NCBI GenBank assembly: GCA_000746015.1
Contig: JQKK01000008.1
Location: forward strand, 1-64,000
Reading direction: 5' to 3'
Origin: Lachnospiraceae bacterium MA2020
Lineage (GTDB): Bacteria; Bacillota; Clostridia; Lachnospirales; Lachnospiraceae
DNA length: 64,000 nt
Below, piece after piece: positions 46,816 to 57,800 of this stretch. The position numbers and the translations under genes are program-made. A model generated the notes under the pieces. The model saw only the letters and a list, made by a program, of their open reading frames with translations, did no database searches and was not told the origin of the DNA. Position 1 is the stretch's first letter. Each line of letters opens with the position of its first letter.

Positions 46816-46856
46816 CAATAGGCGATGCACAGCCCTTGAGCTGTACAGCGCCATTG
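46816..46856 (-). other. Hairpin between livK and livH
   Basis: An imperfect stem with arms CAAT-GGCG and CGCC-ATTG and an inner ACAGC/GCTGT pairing lies in the gap after livK. No T tract follows, so it is more likely to protect the abundant livK message from 3' decay than to terminate. Confidence 0.6.
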
Positions 46857-46889
46857 CCACAACATCACATAATCAAGTTCTGAAACTTA

Positions 46890-48044
46890 TCATTCCATTG
46901 ACTTATAAGCACCGTTTTCAATAATTACACCCTTAGGCTCCTTGTTTGGCTCACCGGATGCATCCCATGTGATAGTACCTGTAAGACCTGCAACCTCGAT
47001 CTCTGTCATAGCTGTCTTCATCTTGTCGCAGATATCTGATACCTTCATATCAGGTGTGATACCCTCTTTTTCGATGGAAGCCTTGATTGCATATACAGCA
47101 TCATAAGCATCTGCTGCAAACTGGTTAGGAGTCTCACCAAACTTCTCCTTATATGATGTTACAAACTTAACTGTAAGATCATCTGTAGCATCTGCTGCGA
47201 ATGGTGTAAGGAGCATTACGCCCTCTGCAAGGCTTGCATCAAAGTTCTCAACTGCTGTAAGACCGTCAAGACCGTCGCATCCGAAGAACTTAGGTGCATA
47301 ACCGTCTCTTGCTGCCTGCTGAAGGATAAGTGATGCCTCTGTATAGTAGATTGGAAGGAAGATGAGGTCTGCGCCGCCATCCTTTGCTTTCTGGATCTGC
47401 ACTGAGAAGTCTGTCTTGTTGTCAGCGTTGAATGCCTCAGCTGAGACGATCTCAAGACCCTTTACTGCTGCCTCTTCAGCAAACTTCTGATAGATACCTG
47501 ATGAATATACATCAGAACTGTCGTAGATAACTCCGATCTTTGTACCAAGGTTGTTGTCCGCAATGTAGTCAGCTGACTTAAGTCCCTGGTTAGGATCTGA
47601 GAAACATACACGGAATACGTTCTCATACTTTGTGCAATCCTCAGCTGATCCTGATGGTGTAAGCTGGAACATGTTGTCCTGCTTTGTCTTATCTGATACT
47701 GCAATTGAGCATGCACTTGTTACAGAACCGATAAGGAACTGCATTCCCCAGTCCTTAAGTGTATTGTAAGCATTTACAGACTTCTCAGCATTAAGCTCGT
47801 CGTCTTCAAACTTATACTCGACCTGCTTGCCTGAAATACCGCCTGCTTCGTTAATCTCATCAACTGCAAGCTGGATAGCGTTCTTTACAGCAAGTCCGTA
47901 AGCAGCACCACCGCCTGTTGCAGGTCCGATAGAACCAATCTTAAATGTGTCGCTTGATGCCTTTGCTCCGCCGCAACCAGCCAAAAGTGACATTGCCATA
48001 GCTGATGCTGTCATAACGCTTACTACTTTTTTTAATACTCTCAT
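46890..48044 (-). CDS. livK: Branched-chain amino acid ABC transporter substrate-binding lipoprotein LivK
   Basis: A 384-residue periplasmic-binding-type protein held by a lipid anchor. The signal ends in LLAGC (Cys near residue 24). The mature part has the family start FKIGSIGPATGGGAAYG, and VEYKFEDDE, NAEKSVNAY and FGCDGLDG further on. It binds leucine, isoleucine or valine, or a related amino acid. It is the first gene of the liv unit, behind a near-consensus promoter and a leader of over 100 bases. Confidence 0.93.
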   Translation of the reverse strand: MRVLKKVVSVMTASAMAMSLLAGCGGAKASSDTFKIGSIGPATGGGAAYGLAVKNAIQLAVDEINEAGGISGKQVEYKFEDDELNAEKSVNAYNTLKDWGMQFLIGSVTSACSIAVSDKTKQDNMFQLTPSGSAEDCTKYENVFRVCFSDPNQGLKSADYIADNNLGTKIGVIYDSSDVYSSGIYQKFAEEAAVKGLEIVSAEAFNADNKTDFSVQIQKAKDGGADLIFLPIYYTEASLILQQAARDGYAPKFFGCDGLDGLTAVENFDASLAEGVMLLTPFAADATDDLTVKFVTSYKEKFGETPNQFAADAYDAVYAIKASIEKEGITPDMKVSDICDKMKTAMTEIEVAGLTGTITWDASGEPNKEPKGVIIENGAYKSME

Positions 48045-48159
48045 TCCTCAATCCTCCCGTTAGTTTATTAAGAAACTCTGTCTGACGTCTCCGTGTCACG
48101 GACAGTTTTTGTGTATACAGATACTTGCATACAGCCGTACATTCCTTAAATTTAGTTAA

Positions 48160-48188
48160 ATTTTAGCCTCATAGATTGCGTTTGTCAA
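48160..48188 (-). promoter_or_regulatory. liv operon promoter and leader
   Basis: On minus, TTGACA (48183-48188), a 17-base spacer and TAAAAT (48160-48165) give a near-consensus promoter. The leader of about 108 bases before livK contains an imperfect stem with arms near CTGTC and GACAG (about 48071-48110); no known riboswitch was recognised. Confidence 0.85.
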
Positions 48189-48255
48189 CGAAATAAGAAT
48201 AATTTATATCAAGTAGATAAAATATATCAACTTTTGTCAGATATTAAAAAACATC

Positions 48256-48337
48256 AAAAAAACACCTCATAAATCGGCTTTACCGCAAGCTTTCTTTTAA
48301 AGAAAACCTGCGGTAAAAACCAATAAATGGGTGTTTT
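48256..48337. terminator. Very long nested terminator after the MacB-type permease gene
   Basis: An 82-base inverted repeat reaches into the permease stop codon. On minus the arms include AACACC/GGTGTT, ATTTAT/ATAAAT-type pairing, TTTACCGCA/TGCGGTAAA, and TTTCTT/AAGAAA at the tip, and T7 follows. The plus strand also ends in TTTT, so it may work both ways. It separates the efflux operon from the liv operon. Confidence 0.85.
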
Positions 48338-49625
48338 ATTCGTATCTCAAAGCATCGATCGGGTTCATCTTTGCCGCTTTGTTTGCCGGATAATATCCGA
48401 AGAATATACCGATAGCCATAGAAAATGCTACTGAGAAGATTATACCTGATGTCGAAGGTGCTGCGTCGTATCCCATCTGATGAGCCGCCACGCCACCTAT
48501 CACTATTCCCAAAAGGATTCCTATGATACCACCTACCAGACACAATACTATCGCCTCTACGATAAACTGAGTACGTATCGAGCCGTTTGTCGCTCCCAGT
48601 GCCTTACGGGTACCGATCTCACGGGTACGCTCCTGAATTGATACAAGCATGATATTCATTACACCTATACCGCCTACCAGAAGTGAGATACCTGCAATTA
48701 TCGAGATTGCTACTGATATCGTTGAAAGCATGGAAGTCATGGACTCAAGCATAGATGACATACTTGAACATGAAATCTCAAAGTCGTCATTATTGCGATA
48801 ATATCTGCCATTCATATAGTCTTCCACTTCATCCATAAATGTTTCAACGTCTGTAGTGGTTGATGTCACAAGTGTGACGTTCTGGTACTGAGGATCCTTA
48901 TGCTCCTGATAAAAAGCCGCTCCTAAAGGAAGGTAAAGAGTCGTAGCAACTTCATCTGCTGACTCCTGAGTCCAGTTTGAGCTTTCATCATACTCGTATA
49001 CTCCGACAACTGTGTAATGATAAAACTTTTTATCTATAACCACTGTTATCTTTTGTCCCAATGCCTTGTCCGTATCACCATTGAACATGTTGTTGCAGAA
49101 ATAGTCGGATACGATACATACCTTTTTTGACTCACTGTAATCTCTGTCAGTAAATACTCTGCCCTTCAGGATCGTAAGATCCTCATTCTCAAGTGCAGTA
49201 TCATTGTAACCTTCGACAGTTACATTTGCTGTCAGATCTCCATCCTTTGCCTCACCTTTTCCGATTTCCTCTGTCTTTTCGATACTTTCTATATCTTCAG
49301 GCCATTTTGCTGCTATATCCTCGAGCATTTCATCGGTGAGATAATCATCGTCTCCGAGCTTAGTGCTCCTCGGACCAAAATTAAACATCATACCGGATTC
49401 ACTTCTCTCGGTCTTGCTTGATTTCTGTGATACACCTATAGTAACATTTGTCGCGCCCATACTCGACATCTCACTTGAGATCGAGCTTGTCATGGAATTA
49501 CCGACGGTCATGATCGCTATAACCGACGCTATACCGATGATGATACCTAGCATGGTAAGGAAAGAGCGCATTTTATTTGCTTTAAGCCCGGCGAGGGCAA
49601 GAAATATATTTTCAAGTAGCAGCAT
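48336..49625 (-). CDS. MacB/FtsX-type ABC transporter permease
   Basis: A 429-residue protein with one N-terminal helix (about 20-42, preceded by [22 protein letters not shown], in part), a long extracytoplasmic domain (about 45-300) and three C-terminal helices with [15 protein letters not shown] between. This is the MacB topology: mechanotransmission rather than classical import. It overlaps the ATPase gene by 14 bases and ends at the long terminator. Such systems export antimicrobial peptides, toxins or lipoproteins; the cargo is unknown. Confidence 0.93.
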   Translation of the reverse strand: MLLLENIFLALAGLKANKMRSFLTMLGIIIGIASVIAIMTVGNSMTSSISSEMSSMGATNVTIGVSQKSSKTERSESGMMFNFGPRSTKLGDDDYLTDEMLEDIAAKWPEDIESIEKTEEIGKGEAKDGDLTANVTVEGYNDTALENEDLTILKGRVFTDRDYSESKKVCIVSDYFCNNMFNGDTDKALGQKITVVIDKKFYHYTVVGVYEYDESSNWTQESADEVATTLYLPLGAAFYQEHKDPQYQNVTLVTSTTTDVETFMDEVEDYMNGRYYRNNDDFEISCSSMSSMLESMTSMLSTISVAISIIAGISLLVGGIGVMNIMLVSIQERTREIGTRKALGATNGSIRTQFIVEAIVLCLVGGIIGILLGIVIGGVAAHQMGYDAAPSTSGIIFSVAFSMAIGIFFGYYPANKAAKMNPIDALRYE

Positions 49626-50337
49626 GTCCTCTGCCCTCTCTTTCTCCTACAAATACTCCATCCGAGAGAGTCAGTACCCTCTGACATTCATCCGCAAGCT
49701 CAGGTGAATGTGTGATAAATACGATCGTCTTGCCCTGTTCTTCGTTGAGCTTATGGAATATATCCATTACTGTACGTCCCGTCTTTGTGTCCAAAGCACC
49801 GGTAGGCTCATCGCAGAGAAGTATCGCCGGATCATTTACCATAGAGCGCGCTATAGCCACTCTCTGTTTCTGACCTCCGGAAAGTTCATCTGGTGTATGG
49901 TGCATTCTCTCTTCCATCCCGACCATAGCCATGAGCTCTTTTGCTCTTTCATTTCTCTGCTTCCTTGAAGCTCCTGCATAAAGCATAGGCAGCTCTACAT
50001 TTTTGAGTGCTGATGTTCTCGATATAAGATTATAGGTCTGAAATACGAAACCTATCTTTTTATTTCTGATGTGTGACAGTTCATTGTCCTTTGCCGCCAT
50101 GATATCTACACCATCCAGATGGTATTTTCCCTCTGTAGGTTTGTCAAGTACGCCTATGATATTCATAAGTGTTGACTTGCCGGAGCCCGAAGCCCCGACT
50201 ATCGCAACAAATTCACCCCTATATACTTTCAGATCGATACCATGAAGTATCTCTAGCTCATTTGGCTGTCCGATATAGAAGCGCTTATATATGTCCTGAG
50301 CGTCGATTATGACGTCTTTCTCATCTCTGTTTACCAT
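49612..50337 (-). CDS. MacB-type ABC transporter ATP-binding protein
   Basis: A 241-residue ATPase of the LolD/MacB group. Walker A is GASGSGKST, the signature is LSGGQKQR and Walker B is [12 protein letters not shown]. The switch His lies in [23 protein letters not shown] is typical of this group. It lies between the adaptor and permease genes and serves the same complex. Confidence 0.95.
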   Translation of the reverse strand: MVNRDEKDVIIDAQDIYKRFYIGQPNELEILHGIDLKVYRGEFVAIVGASGSGKSTLMNIIGVLDKPTEGKYHLDGVDIMAAKDNELSHIRNKKIGFVFQTYNLISRTSALKNVELPMLYAGASRKQRNERAKELMAMVGMEERMHHTPDELSGGQKQRVAIARSMVNDPAILLCDEPTGALDTKTGRTVMDIFHKLNEEQGKTIVFITHSPELADECQRVLTLSDGVFVGEREGRGHAAT

Positions 50338-50362
50338 AAATAATCGCCTTTCTTTTATTTAC

Positions 50363-52186
50363 TTACCTTGGACCGCCACCGCCGCCTGGGCCGCCGCCCT
50401 GCGGGCCGTCACCGCCGCCTCCGCCGAATGGGCCGCCCATTCCGCCGGAGCTGTCATCACTTTCAGAGTCAGATATTGAGTTTGGCACAAGAACGCTGTC
50501 TCCTTCTTTTACAGCATCAGATATTATCTCTGTGTAATAATCTGTCTCAAGTCCCTTTTGTACCTGCACTTTCTTGGTTGCCGTCTCAGTGCTTTCAGAG
50601 CTGTCTGTAGACTTCTTACTCTTTACATCCGATTTCTTTGATTTATCAAAGCCTTCCGGCATATTTGCTGATGTCGAAGCACTCTTATCAAATGATGGTG
50701 CTCCAGATGCAAGATAAATATATGAGTTGCCGTCGCTGTCATCTTCTATACAGTCATATGGTACAGCAAGCACATCTTTCCTTGCCTCAACAAGTACAGA
50801 TGTCTCCGCTGTCATACCAAGACGAAGTCTTGAATCTCTTTCTTTAAGCGAGATCTCTATCTCATACTCAGTGCTGTCTGATGACTTCGGAACAGGTGAA
50901 ACAAACGTTACAACACCCTCAAGTTCGTCATCGCCTGTAGCATCGGTCTTTACTACAGCAGTCATATTTTCTGAAACAGAAGCTATATCATACTGATCTA
51001 CCGTGCCTGTAACTTTGTATGAAGTATCATCCTGGATCACGCAAACCTGCTGTGAGTTGTCCCCTTTATACTTTTGTCCTTCTTCTACAGAAAGGCTTGT
51101 AATAAGACCTGATATAGGAGCTACTACATTGCAGTCATCAAGCTCTTCATAGTAATCATCCAAAGTAGTATAGCTGTCATCTGTTTTTATCGAATTATCA
51201 AGCTCTGTTGATGTTGCACTGCTCTCCTTGTCTCGTATAGTTCTCTGATCCTTTAAGGCAGAATCTGTGGCATTATTAACAGCCTTATTGTATGAGTCAA
51301 GTCTGTCTGTAAGAGTGCTCTGTGCATCCTTAAGTGCGCTCTGTCTGTCAGCTATCGTATCTTCAGATGACTCCATCTTGTCCTTATAGCTGTCCCTCTT
51401 ATCACAAAAGCTTTCATACTTGCTCTCAGCCTCACTAATCGAGCTATATCCTGAGCCGGAGAGTACATTATTTCTCTGCTCATCATCAGCCTGGGCATAG
51501 TACTCTTCTATCAGTTCCTTTAGTTTCTTAGCCTTCTTCTTATATTTTTCATAGTCACTTTTATTATCTTCGTAGTCCTGCTGAGCGTCTGCAACGTCCT
51601 GCTCTGCCTCTCCTACCTTTCTCTCCTGATCCTGATAGTCACGTATAGCAGCATCTACATCAATCTGGTTTTCCGAGACATTTACTAATGCATCATACTG
51701 AGCATCTGAGAGGTTATTTGCAGCATTCTGCTCTTCCAATGCCGCCTGCTGTTCAGCTACCTTTATCTTTTTCTCAAGCCTTGATATCTTGTCCTTTATA
51801 CTTGTAGTATCAAATGTACAGATAGGATCACCAGCCTGTACATAATCACCTACATTAACTGAAACTGAAAGTACTTTTGTATCTGTCACAAGAGTGGTCA
51901 CAGTCCTGCTTTCGTTTGACTCAATAGTACCTGTTACTGCTATTGAATTACTTATGTCCATCTTTGTGACAGTCTGGAAAGTCTGCTTTGGCTGATTTGC
52001 AAGCATCTTTTCAGCCTGCTTGACCTGATAGAACTTAAAACCACCACCGGCTAAAGCCACCACTACGATCAATGCTATAAGCTTCTTTCCATGTTTCTTA
52101 AAAAATGTTCCGACCGGATTTGGCTTTTTTACGGCCAATTTTCCGTCTGAAAGTCCGATGTTGTTGTCATTTGCTTTCAGTTTCAC
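50363..52186 (-). CDS. HlyD/MacA-like membrane fusion protein
   Basis: About 607 residues from a GTG at 52186, which has GGAGGAGG at the right distance; an ATG eight codons earlier lies before that site. One N-terminal membrane helix (about 30-50) is followed by a lipoyl-like half domain, a long coiled coil (about 135-310, rich in Glu, Lys, Gln and Asp) and beta-barrel parts. The tail after about residue 575 is almost all Gly and Pro. Adaptors of this kind in Gram-positives link a MacB-type exporter to the wall or cargo. The Gly-rich end is unusual and may be a wall-spanning or flexible end. It is the first gene of the unit. Confidence 0.9.
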   Translation of the reverse strand: MKLKANDNNIGLSDGKLAVKKPNPVGTFFKKHGKKLIALIVVVALAGGGFKFYQVKQAEKMLANQPKQTFQTVTKMDISNSIAVTGTIESNESRTVTTLVTDTKVLSVSVNVGDYVQAGDPICTFDTTSIKDKISRLEKKIKVAEQQAALEEQNAANNLSDAQYDALVNVSENQIDVDAAIRDYQDQERKVGEAEQDVADAQQDYEDNKSDYEKYKKKAKKLKELIEEYYAQADDEQRNNVLSGSGYSSISEAESKYESFCDKRDSYKDKMESSEDTIADRQSALKDAQSTLTDRLDSYNKAVNNATDSALKDQRTIRDKESSATSTELDNSIKTDDSYTTLDDYYEELDDCNVVAPISGLITSLSVEEGQKYKGDNSQQVCVIQDDTSYKVTGTVDQYDIASVSENMTAVVKTDATGDDELEGVVTFVSPVPKSSDSTEYEIEISLKERDSRLRLGMTAETSVLVEARKDVLAVPYDCIEDDSDGNSYIYLASGAPSFDKSASTSANMPEGFDKSKKSDVKSKKSTDSSESTETATKKVQVQKGLETDYYTEIISDAVKEGDSVLVPNSISDSESDDSSGGMGGPFGGGGGDGPQGGGPGGGGGPR

Positions 52187-52333
52187 TGCATGTCCTCCTC
52201 CATATAACAAAATTTCACGTAAATACGAACGTAGTTAATGATATTCAAAAAATTTGTGAAGCTGATGAAAATTAGGTGATTAAAATGTGAAATAAAAGAA
52301 GATGATGAATAATAGAAAATCATGAAATTAAAC

Positions 52334-52367
52334 AAAAAGGCAGCATACAAAACTGCATGCCGCCTTT
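52334..52367 (-). terminator. Terminator of argS
   Basis: On minus, AAAGGCGGCATGCA pairs with TGTATGCTGCCTTT (one G-T pair) around a 4-base loop, followed by TTTTTG. It lies 9 bases after the argS stop. Confidence 0.92.
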
Positions 52368-52375
52368 AAAACACC

Positions 52376-54148
52376 TTACATTCTTTCAGGTGCTTCCATA
52401 CCCAATACGCTAATGCTCTGCTCGAGTACACGAAGTGTGAACTTAAGAAGTGCAATCCATCCCCTTCTCTTCTCCTCATCTGACTCTGTGAGGATCTTAG
52501 TTCCGTGATAAAAACGGTTAAATGCATTTGCTATATCATAAATAAATGCGCAAACTCTGTGTGGAGCCAGCTCTTCAAATGCGCCCTCCATCATTGCATT
52601 ATACTGAGCCAGTCCAAGCATCAATGCCCTCTCCTCGGCATTTTCGCTCTCACGAATCTCAAGTCCGTCTATCTCAGCGTTACTCTCCCTATACTTACGC
52701 AGGATAGACTTAATCCTTACCATGGTATACATGATATATGGACCTGTATTTCCTTCAAATGAAGTAAACTTATCAATATCAAATACATAGTCCTTTGAAG
52801 CCTGGTTGGAAAGGTCTCCATACTTGATAGCTGAAACCGCTACCATCCTGGCTGTCTTCTTTGCTTCCTCTTCAGAAAGATCGATAGAGTCATTGTCTGT
52901 CATCTTCTGATACATCTCATCATTTACATCTGAGATAAGTGACTCCAGACGCATTACTCCGCCTTCTCTTGTCTTGAAAGGCTTGCCATCCTTGCCGTTC
53001 ATTGTTCCAAAACCAAGGAAATCAAGCTTTACATCCTTAGGAACAATGCCTGTCTTTTTAGCACATCTGAATACCTGCTCAAAGTGAAGGCTCTGTCTCT
53101 TATCAACAACATAGATGATCTGATCAGGATCATAATCCTTTTCTCTTTCAACGAGTGTTGCAAGATCTGTTGTAGTATAAAGTGCTGCTCCGTCTGACTT
53201 AAGGATCATACATGGTGGTATTTCCTTTGAATCAGTCTCTTCTGAAACATCTACTACCAATGCACCCTGGCTTTCATAAGCGAAGCCATCAGCCTTCATC
53301 TTTTCAACCATATCTTTGATGTATGGATCAGCATCAGACTCACCCTTCCAAAGATCAAAGGTTACATCAAGATTTTCATAGTTCTTCTTAAGGTCTGCTA
53401 CGGAAAGAGCAATGATATGCTTCCAGATAGCTGTGTAGCCTCTGTCACCGTGCTGAAGCTTGAATGTAGCCTCCATAGCCTCATTCTTAAATGCTTCATC
53501 TTCTTTTGACTTTCCTGATGCGCAAGGGTAGATCTCCTCGAGCTCAGAAAGTGTGAACGGAGCCTCAGCAGGATATTCGCCTTCAAAGCTTTCATCAAAA
53601 TATGGAAGCTCCGGCTTTCTTACCTTGAGCTCTGTGATGATAAGTCCCATCTGAAGACCCCAGTCTCCAAGATGCACATCACCTGTAACATCATGACCTA
53701 GAAGTCTTGCCATCCTCTTTACGCTCTCACCGATGATAGCTGAACGAAGATGTCCGATATGAAGCGGCTTAGCCACGTTTGGTCCGCCGTAGTCGATCAT
53801 TATCTTCTTTTTCTTAGCCGGTTCTTCAAGACCAAGCTTATCTGAAGAATCCATCTTTCTAAGATAGTCTGCAAGAAACTCTGATGCGATCTTTAAATTA
53901 AGAAATCCAGGTCTTACAGCACTTACTTCTGAAAAAAGCTTTGAGTCTGCGAGTTTTGCTGCTACAGCTTCAGCTATATCAAATGGATTTTTATGAAGCT
54001 TCTTTGCACCGGCCATAGCGCCGTTACACTGAAACTCACAAAGATCCGGACGGTTTGAAATACCTACACGTCCAAGCTCAGCATCAAAGCCTGCGTCAGC
54101 AAATGCCTTGCTGACTTCTTCTGTCAATAGATCAATTAAATTTTTCAT
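52376..54148 (-). CDS. argS: Arginyl-tRNA synthetase
   Basis: A 590-residue class I synthetase. It has the N-terminal Add-1 domain that binds the tRNA elbow (about 1-100), the HIGH motif in KPLHIGHLRSAIIGE, an ARGS-type connective region, and an anticodon-binding helical domain at the C-terminus that contains FYHGTKIL. The KMSKS loop is replaced by GKPFKTREGG, as in most bacterial ArgRS. The gene is last in the run purL-carA-carB-queH-argS, after a 50-base gap. Confidence 0.96.
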   Translation of the reverse strand: MKNLIDLLTEEVSKAFADAGFDAELGRVGISNRPDLCEFQCNGAMAGAKKLHKNPFDIAEAVAAKLADSKLFSEVSAVRPGFLNLKIASEFLADYLRKMDSSDKLGLEEPAKKKKIMIDYGGPNVAKPLHIGHLRSAIIGESVKRMARLLGHDVTGDVHLGDWGLQMGLIITELKVRKPELPYFDESFEGEYPAEAPFTLSELEEIYPCASGKSKEDEAFKNEAMEATFKLQHGDRGYTAIWKHIIALSVADLKKNYENLDVTFDLWKGESDADPYIKDMVEKMKADGFAYESQGALVVDVSEETDSKEIPPCMILKSDGAALYTTTDLATLVEREKDYDPDQIIYVVDKRQSLHFEQVFRCAKKTGIVPKDVKLDFLGFGTMNGKDGKPFKTREGGVMRLESLISDVNDEMYQKMTDNDSIDLSEEEAKKTARMVAVSAIKYGDLSNQASKDYVFDIDKFTSFEGNTGPYIMYTMVRIKSILRKYRESNAEIDGLEIRESENAEERALMLGLAQYNAMMEGAFEELAPHRVCAFIYDIANAFNRFYHGTKILTESDEEKRRGWIALLKFTLRVLEQSISVLGMEAPERM

Positions 54149-54198
54149 AACTAATAAATCCTTAAATCTTATAATATAAAAGTACTAACTTGATAATG

Positions 54199-54813
54199 TT
54201 AGGCAAGTTCATTACTCTTAGAGTATACGCATCCACAGTAGTTTTGTCTATAGAGATTATACTCATGAGACAATTCTATTGAACGTTTATACCCATCTTT
54301 CTTCTTAAAATCCGACGGAAGATGGTCTACATGATAAAATCTTCCTATCATCTCACCAATCTCATTTATCTTCTGCGAATTTTTCAAAGGACTGATACTG
54401 AGAGTTGTTGTAAAATAGTCAAATCCATAATCTCTGGCAAACTTCGCTGCCTCTTTAAGTCTCAGCTCATAGCACTTAAAGCAGCGTACGCCGCCTTCCG
54501 GGACGTTTTCAAGACCACGGGCCATGTCATAAAATGGCTTTGAGTCATACTCTCTGATAACGATATCTACCGATAGATCTGCCTCTTTTACAAATCTTCT
54601 CAGCTCTGCGGCACGCTTTGCATATTCCTCTGCCGAATCCATGTTTGGATTGTAGAAAAATACTGTAATATCAAAATGCGGCGCCAGATACTCAAGACAA
54701 TAGCTTGAGCATGGCGCACAGCATACATGCAGCAGTAATTTAGGCTTCGGGGCTGACTTATCCAGCCCCGCTATTATAGCCTCAAGTTCCTTACTATAAT
54801 TTCTCTTATTCAT
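54199..54813 (-). CDS. queH: Epoxyqueuosine reductase QueH
   Basis: A 204-residue member of the QueH (former DUF208) family, which makes the last step of queuosine synthesis and is unrelated to QueG. The metal- and cluster-binding Cys residues lie in HVCCAPCSS near the N-terminus, RCFKCYELR in the middle and YCGCVYS at the C-terminus. The TLSISPLKNSQ segment is typical. It is placed between carB and argS and is the only queuosine gene in the window. Confidence 0.93.
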   Translation of the reverse strand: MNKRNYSKELEAIIAGLDKSAPKPKLLLHVCCAPCSSYCLEYLAPHFDITVFFYNPNMDSAEEYAKRAAELRRFVKEADLSVDIVIREYDSKPFYDMARGLENVPEGGVRCFKCYELRLKEAAKFARDYGFDYFTTTLSISPLKNSQKINEIGEMIGRFYHVDHLPSDFKKKDGYKRSIELSHEYNLYRQNYCGCVYSKSNELA

Positions 54814-54834
54814 ATAATTCTAATTCAGAATCGG

Positions 54835-57800
54835 TTATGCATTTCCTCTTCTGTCAACCTTTGCAATATCTATAGGTGTAAGCTTGCCATTTGCATTCTC
54901 GCTCTCCATGCTTGTAAGCAATGCATCAGCTGTATCGAGTGCTGTAATGACATTTATACCTGTCTCGATGGCAGTTCTTCTGATAAGGAATCCATCTCTT
55001 CTCTTATCAAATCCTTGAGTTGGTGTATCGATGACAAGATCGATCTTGTGTCCAAGGATAAGGTCCATGACCGTAGGACTTTCCTGAGTTACCTTATTTA
55101 CCTTACGGGCATTTACACCATTCTCTTTAAGCACATTAGCTGTCGAACGTGTAGCATAGATCGTATAGCCAAGCTTTTCAAATCTTCTGCCTATATCGAT
55201 AACCTCATGCTTATCAGAATCCTTAACAGTGATGATAACCTGCTTGTACTTAGGAAGTCTTACGCCGGCACCTACAAATGCCTTATAAAGTGCCTCATTG
55301 TAGTCCTTTGCGATACCAAGACACTCACCTGTTGACTTCATCTCAGGTCCAAGGCTTATCTCTGCTCCGTATACCTTCTCAAATGAGAATACCGGCATCT
55401 TGATGGCGAAGTAATCGCCTTCCTTCTGAAGTCCAGGCTCATAACCAAGTGACTTGATAGTATCACCGATTATAACTCTTGTAGCAAGATCTACGATCGG
55501 AATACCTGTAACCTTGCTGATATATGGCACAGTTCTTGAAGATCTTGGATTTACCTCGATACAGTAAACGTCATCACCCATAGCTATGAACTGGATATTG
55601 ATCATACCTACAACATGAAGCTCTTTTGCAAGACGGCGTGTGTACTCTGCGATAGTCTCCTTGACCTTATCAGATATAGTCTGTGCAGGATAAACTGAGA
55701 TAGAGTCACCGGAGTGGATACCTGCTCTCTCTACGTGCTCCATTATACCAGGGATAAGTATGTCATTGCCATCACATACAGCATCAACCTCGACTTCTTT
55801 ACCCATCATGTACTTATCTACAAGGATTGGGTGATCCTGTGTTATCTGATTGATGATGCCGATGAACTCATTTATCTCTTCGTCATTGAAAGCGATCCTC
55901 ATGCCCTGTCCGCCAAGTACGTATGAAGGACGCACAAGCACCGGATAGCCAAGGTCATTTGCTGCCTTTACAGCCTCCTCAGCAGTAAATACAGTGTGAC
56001 CTGCAGGACGGCGGATGCCTGTATTTTCAAGTACCTGATCAAAGAGCTCTCTGTCCTCTGCCCTGTCAACATTCTCCGCAGATGTGCCAAGGATCGGCAC
56101 GCCCATCTTCATAAGTGCCTCTGTAAGCTTGATAGCTGTCTGGCCGCCAAACTGTACTACCGCACCATCCGGACGCTCAACATTTACTACGTTTGCAACA
56201 TCTTCCGGTGTAAGCGGCTCAAAATAGAGCTTGTCAGCAATGTCGAAGTCAGTTGAAACAGTCTCAGGGTTATTATTGATTATGACTGTCTCATATCCGG
56301 CCTTTGAAAATGCCCATGTTGCATGTACTGAACAGAAGTCAAACTCGATACCCTGACCGATTCTGATAGGACCTGAACCAAGTACCAGGATCTTCTTGCG
56401 CTTACCTGTAGGCTCTACCTCAGTGCTCTCATCCTCTCCGCCATATACCGAGTAGAAGTATGGTGTTGAAGCCTTAAACTCTGCAGCACATGTATCAACC
56501 ATCTTAAATGACGCATGGATATTGTGCTTAGATCTGAGTGCCATGATCTCCTGTACTGTCATACCTGTATATTCAGCAATCACCTTATCTGAGAACTCGA
56601 TTCTCTTAGCCTCTCTTAAAAGCTCCTCTGTAAGGCTCTCAGTCTTAAGACGATGCTCCATCTCAACAAGTATTGCGATCTTGTCGATGAACCAAAGGTC
56701 TACCTTTGTTATCTCATGGATAAGGTCTCTTGAGAGATTCTTGCGGATTGCCTCTGCGATCACATATATTCTCTGGTCGTCAACTATGGCAAGGCGCTTC
56801 TCAAGCTGCTCTGCTGTAAGTGATGAGAAATCATAGCTTGTAAGACTGTCAACATTCTGCTCAAGTGAACGGATAGCCTTCATAAGAGCACCCTCAAAGC
56901 TGTTGCAGATTGCCATTACCTCACCAGTTGCTTTCATCTGGGTTGTAAGAGTTCTCTTCGCTGTCATGAACTTATCAAATGGAAGACGTGGTATCTTTAC
57001 TACACAGTAGTCAAGTGTAGGCTCGAAGCATGCACATGTCTTCTTTGTGATAGCATTCTTGATCTCGTCAAGTGTATATCCAAGCGCGATCTTTGCAGCA
57101 ACCTTAGCGATAGGATAACCTGTAGCCTTGGAAGCGAGAGCTGAAGATCTTGAAACTCGTGGGTTTACCTCGATTACGCAGTACTCAAATGAATTTGGAT
57201 GAAGTGCAAACTGCACGTTACATCCACCTGTTATCTTAAGCTCATCAATTATGTTGAGAGCTGATGAACGAAGCATCTGATATTCTTTATCAGAAAGTGT
57301 CTGGCTAGGTGCTACTACGATAGAGTCTCCTGTATGTACTCCGACAGGATCGATGTTTTCCATGTTACAAACGGTAATACAGTTGCCCGCTGCATCTCGC
57401 ATTACCTCATACTCGATCTCTTTCCATCCGGAAATACATCTCTCTACCAAAACCTGGCCCACACGTGAAAGTCTGAGACCATTAGCAAGGATCTCGCGAA
57501 GCTCAGCCTCGTTATTAGCGATACCACCGCCTGAGCCTCCAAGTGTATATGCAGGTCTCAAAACTACCGGATAGCCGATCTTTCTTGAGAACTCAACACC
57601 ATCCTCAATGTTTTCTACAACAAGTGATGGAGCGACCGGCTCACCGATCTTTTCCATTGTTTCCTTAAACTCAAGACGATCCTCAGCCTTACGGATAGTC
57701 TCTGCAGTAGTACCGATAAGCTTTACGCCATGCTCAGCTAAGAAACCGGACTCAGCAAGCTCCATACCAAGGTTAAGACCTGCCTGACCTCCAAGTGTCG

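Noticed and set aside
48071-48110. Riboswitch in the liv leader
   Set aside because: Only a simple imperfect hairpin is visible, with no T-box core or known aptamer signature.
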